Assembly (NCBI GenBank): GCA_948794795.1 | Contig: CAQGLR010000057.1 | Coordinates: forward strand, 1 to 23,235 | Direction: 5' to 3' | DNA: 23,235 bases | Origin: an uncultured Lachnospiraceae bacterium | GTDB lineage: Bacteria; Bacillota; Clostridia; Lachnospirales; Lachnospiraceae | In this document: positions 6,773-13,249 of the stretch, one piece after another | How the letters are laid out: each line of letters starts with the position of its first letter | Position numbering within the stretch: the first letter of the stretch is position 1 | The notes under the pieces: generated by a model | The model's database searches: none | The model's input: the letters and a program-made list of their open reading frames with translations, nothing else | Told to the model about the DNA's origin: nothing | Translations under genes and position numbers: made by a program

Positions 6773-9193
6773 TTATTTAATAAGGTTAAAATAATGTCCT
6801 GTACCGGTTTCTCCGTTGTACCCGCCTTCCAATATTTTACTGGCTGTATCTGCTTTCTCTATTGTAAAATCATATCTGAAACTGTATATCCCTGAATTAC
6901 AGAAATCATGTATATAATCTTTTACATACACTGGGATATCCTGGTAAATTATATTATAACAGTATTTACAATAATTTGCTGTTATAAACCCCCTTCCTTT
7001 TGTATCATATATTTTATTATACTGGAAGCCATTACAGCTTTTTAAATTACCAGCCATACACTGTGCAGATACCATAAGTGGTATATGTGTATATATAACA
7101 GCTTCCATGCATGCCCCTGTTGTAACCTGCCCGGTTTCTTCAAGTGCAAGTTCAAATGGAAATGTATGCCTGGTAACTCCAAGTTCTTTCCAGAAACTCC
7201 TGGCATGCCTGTTCATTATATACAGGCTTGTATCCGTAATAATCCTGCCTGGGTCTGTACATACAATATTTTTTAAAAATACATATTCTTCAAAACTTTG
7301 TATAACATATCCGTCCCATTCCTGCATATATATACTTTTTCCTTCTGTAATACACTTTTCTTCATAATCCCATGTTTCCTGCCTGAAAATGCGTGGGAGC
7401 ACTATATAACACTGTTTTCCTGCTGCTCTGGCATTTTCCAGGGCTTTTATAATTGTTTTATTATCTAAAAGTTCTGTCTTTATATAAACAGCAGATATTT
7501 TCTCTTCTTTTAAAACAGCTTCAAGCTGTCCCATTGTCATTACAGATGCTTTGTATATAATATCATGGCTGTATTCTTTATGGGTTTCATGCTGGCTAGT
7601 TTTATACAGCTTGTTATCTGCCTTGCGTGCATATTTTAAAGCTATATTTTCTTTAAGCATGGAAATTGCCTGCCTGCGCATATTTTTAACCATTCCTGCC
7701 TGCAGGAACAATCCTTTGCCTATTATAATTTCAAGATTTCCAAACTCAAATTCTGTACCACCTGTCTGTGACAAACTTTTTCTTACAGATTCTTCTGATG
7801 CAGCACTTTTCTCTGCTGGCTGGCATATACCACCATATACAACTGCCTCACATCCATCTTTATTTATGGAAAAAACTGCTTTTTCACCAGGTAATGCTTC
7901 AAACCTTCCATTTATAACAGCTTTTTTATCTTTATTTATATACATGTCTTTTATATTGCCAAGTACAGCTGAATTTTTTGTCCTGTATGCCTTGTCTTTC
8001 ATATGTATAATACATCCTTTTTTAAATTTTGCTTCTACAATACTTCCTGCCCTTATCGATTTACCGGCTGTATATTCATATACAGGTTTCATATGCTTGT
8101 CCCTGAATTCAATAACATCTTGTGCATTTATATCTTTAAAAAGCTTATATTCCAGTATACCCTTTCCTGTTTTCTGCACCTCACCAATACACGTCCCGCC
8201 ATGGTTTGGACGCACCTTTGCAAGCATATCTTTCTTCCCGCCCCTGCTGCTGCCTTCAAGATAACCTTGTGTAAACCCTTCCCTGTTATATACTTCCGCC
8301 AGCATCTCTATATTATGTTCCAGTTCTTCCTTGCTGTTTTCTATATATTTATTATAACCATCCCTTCCTAGTTCCATATATAAATCTGTATATTTCCTAT
8401 ATATTGCTGTTACAAGTGCTGTATATGCAGGCCGTTTCATTCTTCCTTCTATTTTAAATGAATCTGCACCTGCTTCTATAAGCTCCCCTATATATGGCAG
8501 AAGACAGAGTTCCTTCATGCTTAAAATATAATTTTCCTTAATACCACCTTCTGCGCCTGCATGGTACGGAAGCCTGCATGGCTGTGCACACCTGCCCCTG
8601 TTACCGCTTCTCCCGCCAAGCATACTGCTAAAAAGGCACTGCCCTGAATAGCAGTAACAAAGTGCACCATGTACAAATACTTCTATCTCTGCATTCGTGC
8701 TGCTTCGCATCCGCTTAAGCTCATCCAGGCACAGCTCCCTTGCAGGCACTATCCTTGTTATCCCATATCTTTCCAATATGTCTGTGCTCTCTCCCATAAC
8801 AAGGGTCATCTGTGTACTTGCATGTAATGGAAGTTCTGGAAACCATTTATGCAGCATATACATTACACCTGTATCCTGTACTATTGCTGCATCAAGCCCA
8901 GCCTCATAATATGGTTTTATATAATTATACAAGCTGTTTGTTATTTCACTGTCTTTTAAAAGGGTATTTACTGTCATATAAAGTTTTACATTGTGGATAT
9001 GGCAATACTGGATTGCATCTATAAGCTCACTGCTGCCTGGATTATCTGCATAAGCCCTTGCACCAAACTGTCCTCCACCCATATATACAGCATCACATCC
9101 CGCATTTATGGCAGCATACATGCTTTCAACAGAGCCTGCTGGTGCAAGTATCTCTGGTGTCCTGCTTTTATCCAGCCCTTCTTTATTATACAA
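6773..9193 (-). CDS. U32 family protein with DUF3656, RlhA-like
   Basis: The 806-residue protein starts with the typical U32 sequence EILAPAGS and carries the family signature EVFVHGALCYCYSGQCLFS at residues 171-189. Conserved cysteines C179, C186, C202 and C206 fit the iron-sulfur site of this family. Although named peptidases, characterised bacterial members (TrhP, RlhA) hydroxylate RNA bases from a prephenate-derived donor. The long C-terminal extension matches the RlhA-type architecture (23S rRNA cytidine hydroxylation in E. coli), but the length exceeds E. coli RlhA, so the function is inferred. A further cysteine cluster (CKYCYN) lies near the C-terminus. Translation starts at a TTG (9193) with AAGGAGG eight bases upstream. 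A terminator hairpin lies just before that site and no promoter is visible in the 58-base gap, so expression may depend on read-through from zapA. Confidence 0.9.
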   Translation of the reverse strand: MYNKEGLDKSRTPEILAPAGSVESMYAAINAGCDAVYMGGGQFGARAYADNPGSSELIDAIQYCHIHNVKLYMTVNTLLKDSEITNSLYNYIKPYYEAGLDAAIVQDTGVMYMLHKWFPELPLHASTQMTLVMGESTDILERYGITRIVPARELCLDELKRMRSSTNAEIEVFVHGALCYCYSGQCLFSSMLGGRSGNRGRCAQPCRLPYHAGAEGGIKENYILSMKELCLLPYIGELIEAGADSFKIEGRMKRPAYTALVTAIYRKYTDLYMELGRDGYNKYIENSKEELEHNIEMLAEVYNREGFTQGYLEGSSRGGKKDMLAKVRPNHGGTCIGEVQKTGKGILEYKLFKDINAQDVIEFRDKHMKPVYEYTAGKSIRAGSIVEAKFKKGCIIHMKDKAYRTKNSAVLGNIKDMYINKDKKAVINGRFEALPGEKAVFSINKDGCEAVVYGGICQPAEKSAASEESVRKSLSQTGGTEFEFGNLEIIIGKGLFLQAGMVKNMRRQAISMLKENIALKYARKADNKLYKTSQHETHKEYSHDIIYKASVMTMGQLEAVLKEEKISAVYIKTELLDNKTIIKALENARAAGKQCYIVLPRIFRQETWDYEEKCITEGKSIYMQEWDGYVIQSFEEYVFLKNIVCTDPGRIITDTSLYIMNRHARSFWKELGVTRHTFPFELALEETGQVTTGACMEAVIYTHIPLMVSAQCMAGNLKSCNGFQYNKIYDTKGRGFITANYCKYCYNIIYQDIPVYVKDYIHDFCNSGIYSFRYDFTIEKADTASKILEGGYNGETGTGHYFNLIK

Positions 9194-9215
9194 ATATTAT
9201 TCCTCCTTCCAGAGT

Positions 9216-9241
9216 AAAAAGGGACTGGTCTCCAGTCCCTT
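9216..9241 (-). terminator. Terminator or attenuator between zapA and the U32 gene
   Basis: A perfect ten-base-pair stem (AAGGGACTGG, 9219-9228, with CCAGTCCCTT, 9232-9241) has a three-base loop. On the minus strand a short T-run follows (five T counting the stem end). It starts ten bases after the zapA stop and ends about eight bases before the ribosome binding site of the U32 gene. Confidence 0.8.
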
Positions 9242-9251
9242 ATCTGTAATT

Positions 9252-9662
9252 TTACTTGTCTGGCGCTGTACCAAGTTCTGTTTCAAGACGTATAACCTGG
9301 TGTTCTGCTTCCTTCTTTTCCTTTTCAAGAACCTCCATCTTTGCTTCAAGTGCTTCCATCTGTGCCTGCATTGATATCATTTCATGTTTCATATCAAATA
9401 TTTCCTTGCCCATCTGCTCATTTTCCATACGCAGGTCATTAGCTGACTTCTGTGCCTTGTGGTAATCATCAGAAAGGTTTATTGCAAGCAGTATATACTT
9501 CATATCAGGGTCAAGTTTATTATATCCATCCTGTTCTTTAAACAGGGCAAATTTCTCATTGATATGGGTAGCTATTTTCTGCAGGTATTCACTACTCTCG
9601 TAACCACTAAGGGTATACTGCTTGCCATTTATAATAACTTCAACATCATTTTTCGTTTTCAT
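9252..9662 (-). CDS. zapA: Cell division protein ZapA
   Basis: The 136-residue protein has the ZapA fold start (VEVIINGKQYTLSGYES, then EYLQKIATHINEK) in its first 45 residues, the conserved LAINLSDDY segment, and a long coiled coil at about 72-130. ZapA binds FtsZ filaments and stabilises the division ring in the cytoplasm. The ATG at 9662 lies one base after the stop of the coiled-coil gene, and the GGAGG used to start it is inside the last codons of that gene, so the two are translationally coupled. It is the last gene of the rsmD operon before a terminator hairpin. A zapA followed by a U32 family gene is a common arrangement in Clostridia. Confidence 0.9.
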   Translation of the reverse strand: MKTKNDVEVIINGKQYTLSGYESSEYLQKIATHINEKFALFKEQDGYNKLDPDMKYILLAINLSDDYHKAQKSANDLRMENEQMGKEIFDMKHEMISMQAQMEALEAKMEVLEKEKKEAEHQVIRLETELGTAPDK

Positions 9663-9663
9663 A

Positions 9664-10263
9664 CTAATCCTCCATACCTGGCGGCATCTTTATCTTTTCT
9701 GTATCTTCTTCCTCTGGTGCATTTGAAGCAAGAAGTTCTGCCTTATTCTGGCTTATTGTTTTAAGATGGCTCTTTAAAGCGGCCTCTAATGCATTAGAAT
9801 TGCTAACTGCACTTTCATAGGCGCTTGCAATAACCTTTTCGGCCATATCAAGCATATCAGTTGTATAATAAATTGCACCACTTCCAATCTCTTCAGCCTG
9901 TCTCCTTGCTGTTGCCACTATTGCCTCTGCCCGCTCTGTTGCCTGCTGTACCATAAGCTCCGCCTGCTGGTACGCCTGCTGCATTATACTATGCTCCTCA
10001 ACCATTCCCCTGTACTGTTCCCTGGCATCTACAAGTATTTCATTGGCTTTTGCCTCTGCATCTTCAAGAATTGCATCCCTCTGACTGAGTATTTTCTGGT
10101 AGCGTCTTATTTCTTCTGGTACATCCCTGCGTAAATCATCCAGTAAATCGTATAATTCATTTTTAGGAACAACTACTTTAGTTGTTGATAAATGCTGCAT
10201 TTTACAACTTTCCACAAATGCATAGATATCCTCAATCTTCTGTTCAATCCTGCTAACCTGCAT
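9664..10263 (-). CDS. Coiled-coil protein, often labelled ATPase in Lachnospiraceae
   Basis: The 199-residue cytoplasmic protein has no membrane segment or signal peptide. The N-terminus (SRIEQKIEDIYAFVESC) is followed by a long Ala/Glu/Gln-rich helical region at about 45-135 resembling ATP synthase subunit b, V-ATPase subunit H or DivIVA-type coiled coils. Proteins with this N-terminus next to coaD are usually annotated as ATPase in related genomes, but no nucleotide-binding motif is visible, so that label is unsupported. Position between coaD and zapA, and coupling to zapA, suggest a structural role linked to division or the membrane; this is inference. The ATG at 10263 has TAGGAG seven bases upstream. 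Confidence 0.85.
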   Translation of the reverse strand: MQVSRIEQKIEDIYAFVESCKMQHLSTTKVVVPKNELYDLLDDLRRDVPEEIRRYQKILSQRDAILEDAEAKANEILVDAREQYRGMVEEHSIMQQAYQQAELMVQQATERAEAIVATARRQAEEIGSGAIYYTTDMLDMAEKVIASAYESAVSNSNALEAALKSHLKTISQNKAELLASNAPEEEDTEKIKMPPGMED

Positions 10264-10291
10264 ATGTACACTCCTATCTGCCGTATAGACA

Positions 10292-10777
10292 TCATATCAT
10301 GTAATCAAACTTCTGTACTATAAACTGGTATACTACATCGGGAACAAATCCTTTTATATCACCTTTGTATCTTACCAGTTCCCTTACTGCACTTGAACTT
10401 ATATATGAATGTTCTGGCAGTGTGGCAAGGAATATAGTATCTGCTTTATAATCCAGCTTGTAATTAGCCTGTGCTAATGGAAGCTCATATTCAAAATCTA
10501 TTGAATTTCTTATTCCTCTTATTACTGCATCTGCCTTTGTCTCTTTCACAAAATCAACAAGCAGGCCATTAAACTGTATTACTTCTGTTCCAGGCATGTC
10601 CTTTGTAAGCTCCTTTAACATACACACCCTCTCTTCCTTAGTAAAAAACGGATTTTTAGCACTATTGGCAAGGACACCTATTATAACCCTGTCAAAAATT
10701 GCCAAAGCCCTTTTTATCAAATCCATATGCCCTATTGTAACTGGGTCAAAACTTCCCGGAAAAACTGCTGTTGCCAT
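10292..10777 (-). CDS. coaD: Phosphopantetheine adenylyltransferase
   Basis: The 161-residue enzyme transfers AMP from ATP to 4'-phosphopantetheine, giving dephospho-CoA, the fourth step of coenzyme A synthesis from pantothenate. Nucleotidyltransferase motifs are clear: PGSFDPVTIGH (residues 7-17, with the HIGH-like TIGH), VIRGIRN, DFEYELPLAQAN, and ISSSAVRE (the ISSTxxR motif). The length is normal for the family. The ATG at 10777 has AGAGGG six bases upstream. The gene lies 26 bases after rsmD, the standard order in Firmicutes. Confidence 0.97.
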   Translation of the reverse strand: MATAVFPGSFDPVTIGHMDLIKRALAIFDRVIIGVLANSAKNPFFTKEERVCMLKELTKDMPGTEVIQFNGLLVDFVKETKADAVIRGIRNSIDFEYELPLAQANYKLDYKADTIFLATLPEHSYISSSAVRELVRYKGDIKGFVPDVVYQFIVQKFDYMI

Positions 10778-10803
10778 AAATTTCCCTCTTTAACTATAAA
10801 TTC

Positions 10804-11355
10804 CTATACCCTTAAAAATATATGCTTATTTGTTTTATATTCCTTAACCTTTTCCAGCCTGCCTGGAAAACTTTCTATATATGATATATCTGTTTGTATT
10901 GAAGTCTCTGCTATTATAAGGGTATCTTCTTGTATAACTGGTGATTTAAAAAGAAACTCTATAACGGCTTTTTCAATTCCATAATTATATGGCGGATCCA
11001 TAAATATTATATCGAAAACTTTGCCTGTATTGCTTAGCCTTCTTATTGCCTGTATTGCTTCTGCCTGCATTACCTGTGATATACCAGTAAAACCTGCTTT
11101 CTTTATATTTTCTTTTATACACAATACAGCTTCCTTGTTATTATCTACAAAAACAGCTTCCTTTGCACCCCTGCTAAGTGCTTCTATTGCAATTCCCCCG
11201 CTTCCACTGAATAAGTCAAGGAAACGGCTTTCTGGAACATCTGCCTGTATAATATTAAATAAAGTTTCTTTTATTCTGTCTGCTGTTGGCCTTGTATGCC
11301 TGCCTTGTGGCGCAACAAGGTTTATTCCTCTCGCTTTTCCTGCTATAACTCTCAT
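10804..11355 (-). CDS. rsmD: 16S rRNA guanine-N2 (G966) methyltransferase RsmD
   Basis: The 183-residue S-adenosylmethionine-dependent methyltransferase has the family N-terminus RVIAGKARG, the motif RPTADRIKETLFNI, the cofactor-binding LDLFSGSGGIAIEALSRGA and the catalytic DPPY. By family it methylates G966 (E. coli numbering) of 16S rRNA during 30S assembly. The ATG at 11355 is chosen because AAGAGG lies five bases upstream; the GTG six bases earlier overlaps that site. It heads the operon rsmD-coaD-coiled-coil-zapA from the strong promoter at 11390-11418. Confidence 0.95.
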   Translation of the reverse strand: MRVIAGKARGINLVAPQGRHTRPTADRIKETLFNIIQADVPESRFLDLFSGSGGIAIEALSRGAKEAVFVDNNKEAVLCIKENIKKAGFTGISQVMQAEAIQAIRRLSNTGKVFDIIFMDPPYNYGIEKAVIEFLFKSPVIQEDTLIIAETSIQTDISYIESFPGRLEKVKEYKTNKHIFLRV

Positions 11356-11389
11356 ATCCACCTCTTACAAACATTTTGGTAATCATTTC

Positions 11390-11418
11390 ATTATACCATA
11401 TCATATAATTATGGTCAA
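11390..11418 (-). promoter_or_regulatory. Promoter of the rsmD operon
   Basis: On the minus strand TTGACC (11418-11413) and TATAAT (11395-11390) are separated by 17 bases. The palindromic repeat copy A begins at 11430, only 12 bases upstream of the -35 box. Confidence 0.85.
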
Positions 11419-11429
11419 ATACCAGTTTC

Positions 11430-11662
11430 TTTGAGTTTCCTCATTTTTTTAATACATAAGTATATTGGCTCTGGCAATTCCAAAATTTTACCACCCAAAA
11501 GCCATGTGCAACATGGCTTTGCCGCATTGCGCCTGGATGGGATACCAGGTGGTGCATAAAGCCCTAAAAAACAAGGCTTAAGCACCAGCATCCCCAAACA
11601 GCTGCCTTCTGGTAAAACATTTGGAACTTGCCAGAGTAATATAATCTTTGTATAATTTAAAA
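11430..11662. repeat. Long palindromic repeat element, copy A
   Basis: The left end (TTTGAGTTTCC, 11430-11440) and the rest of the element closely match copy B. The arms 11469-11492 and 11610-11636 pair (CTCTGGCAA with TTGCCAGAG, then TTCCAAAA and TTTTACCA). The centre folds further, with GGTGC/GCACC and AGCC/GGCT around 11551-11586. A nine-pair hairpin (11498-11520) on the left arm is absent from copy B. The right end found in copy B (AGGAAACTCAAA) is missing here; homology stops near 11662, before the stop of the nuclease-like gene. A mobile miniature element or a structured RNA are both possible. An open frame across it on the minus strand is not considered a gene. Confidence 0.85.
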
Positions 11663-11684
11663 GCTTAAACAACTTTTCCAATTC

Positions 11685-12200
11685 TTAGGTAATTAATTTA
11701 ATTATGTATTGTGGAAATTCTTTATTCCATTCATCTAAACTGGTTACCTGGAAACCAGATATTATCTTTCTTTTTATATTACTATAACTCTCATAATTAT
11801 GTGGCAGTTGTCTGCTAATTTTATTTCTAAATGCTTTTCTCATCCTGACATCCATATAATCGTTTTCAATTAACAAATAATAATAAATATCTTTTTCTTT
11901 TTCATTCCCTTTACATGCCCACAGCCAGAATAAACTACTGGTAAATTTCATTGCTATGTTTTGACAAAATTTATCCTTTTCTTTTGTTAATTTGTTTTGA
12001 AAACTATGGGTATCTATAACATTCTTTATTTTTGAACTTTTAAATTCCAAAAAAATTATATCTTTGTCTACTATTATAAAATCTACATTATATTGAAATC
12101 CAGGAATACAATGTGAAAGTTTATCAGTAATAATTACATCATCCGCTTTGCTAAAATCAAATTCAAAATTCCCATTTTCGTCCAGATATATTTTTTCCAT
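11685..12200 (-). CDS. Small PD-(D/E)XK nuclease-like protein, partner of the AAA ATPase
   Basis: The 171-residue protein is not assigned to a named family. Residues 38-54 read NVDFIIVDKDIIFLEFK: an Asp (D40), a hydrophobic beta-hairpin, then E52-x-K54. This matches the catalytic pattern of PD-(D/E)XK nucleases (restriction-endonuclease fold), so it may cut nucleic acid; this is inference from the motif. The rest is basic and helical, rich in Lys, Asn and Tyr. It starts two bases after the stop of the upstream ATPase gene and has no clear ribosome binding site, indicating translational coupling and a joint function. The gene is visibly richer in A and T than the rsmD and recG regions, which suggests acquisition. 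It could instead be a non-catalytic relative of the fold. Confidence 0.75.
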   Translation of the reverse strand: MEKIYLDENGNFEFDFSKADDVIITDKLSHCIPGFQYNVDFIIVDKDIIFLEFKSSKIKNVIDTHSFQNKLTKEKDKFCQNIAMKFTSSLFWLWACKGNEKEKDIYYYLLIENDYMDVRMRKAFRNKISRQLPHNYESYSNIKRKIISGFQVTSLDEWNKEFPQYIIKLIT

Positions 12201-12202
12201 AA

Positions 12203-13150
12203 TCAGTCTGCTATCCCTTTATTATATGCTAAATCTAATAATTCCTCATCTGCTTCAATTAATTTATTAAATGAAATATTCCCAAATACTTCATCACTAA
12301 ATACACTTGCACTATTATTTTCTTTTTTAAACGAATGAAAAACAACTTTATCTTTTTTATCTTTTTTTAATTCAAAATATTTTGCCAGGTTATAACTATG
12401 TGTAGCCATAATAATCTGTACATCATTTCTATGCAGTTCAAGCAAAATATCTGTAAGGACTGGTAATAATCCTGGATTAATATTAGCTTCTGGCTCATCC
12501 CATAATAGTAAACTTCCTGGTCTTAAAAGACCATTCCTTATTAACTTCCATAACAAAGCAAATTTCCTCAGCCCTTCCGCTTCCATTTCAAAACTGATTT
12601 TTATATCATCTGTTTTTTTAACAAAGAACCTTTCATTCTCATATATTACCTCACCTCCTATAATATTACTGATAATATTAAGCAGCCTCTTTTCAAAAAC
12701 AGATATTATTCTTGTTTCTGGCAGTTGTGCATTTTGGACAATATCAATCTGGACCTTTTCAAAAGACAAATCATACTTCTGGTATAGTGAAACCAGGCCT
12801 TTTGAATGTGACAGCATTTCCATAGCAGGTATATATATAATATCACTGCCTTCACTGTCACATGGTTTTCTACCATTTTTCATAAGCCAGCATGTTTCTT
12901 CTATATCATTATTTCCTTTATATCTAATTACTATATTAGGCTCATATTCTTTGGAATCATTATATTTACGGATATATTTTTCATCCATCATATTCCATCC
13001 TTTGTCATGGCAGGTATGATATATAAGTTTTAATAAATTTGTTTTGCCACTTCCATTTTCTCCAATTATAATATTTATGCCATCTGATAGTTCTAAATCA
13101 AGACTAGTAAAAACCGTAATGCCTTGTAAACTTACACTTTGTACTTTCAT
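12203..13150 (-). CDS. ABC-type AAA ATPase (AAA_15/AAA_21, OLD-like), putative defence ATPase
   Basis: The 315-residue ATPase has an ABC/SMC-type nucleotide-binding domain: Walker A GENGSGKT (30-37), a degenerate signature EAEGLRKFALL (190-200), Walker B LLLWDEPEANINP (214-226) and the switch histidine in ATHS (H251). No membrane segment or transporter partner is present. Compact ATPases of this sort, in AAA_15/AAA_21, drive effector proteins in bacterial immunity modules such as PARIS, Septu and OLD/Gabija-type systems. Here the partner is the nuclease-like protein two bases downstream. The ATG at 13150 has AAAGG six bases upstream. The pair sits where recG and rsmD are often close together in related genomes. 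The defence role is inferred; a DNA repair or regulatory role is possible. Confidence 0.85.
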   Translation of the reverse strand: MKVQSVSLQGITVFTSLDLELSDGINIIIGENGSGKTNLLKLIYHTCHDKGWNMMDEKYIRKYNDSKEYEPNIVIRYKGNNDIEETCWLMKNGRKPCDSEGSDIIYIPAMEMLSHSKGLVSLYQKYDLSFEKVQIDIVQNAQLPETRIISVFEKRLLNIISNIIGGEVIYENERFFVKKTDDIKISFEMEAEGLRKFALLWKLIRNGLLRPGSLLLWDEPEANINPGLLPVLTDILLELHRNDVQIIMATHSYNLAKYFELKKDKKDKVVFHSFKKENNSASVFSDEVFGNISFNKLIEADEELLDLAYNKGIAD

Positions 13151-13249
13151 TTTACGCCTTTCTTTACTACTGTCTTTTTAACAAAACAGCATATTAGTAT
13201 TTTAACATAATATAATAAAAATATCTATATCTCCTTTATAAAACGTGTG

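Noticed and set aside
7551..8264. Long plus-strand open frame (237 codons) opposite the U32 gene
   Set aside because: Shadow of a real gene with clear family motifs on the minus strand; no start signal.
11415..11681. 88-codon open frame on the minus strand
   Set aside because: It lies across repeat copy A, its sequence follows from the palindrome, it has no ribosome binding site and no family resemblance.
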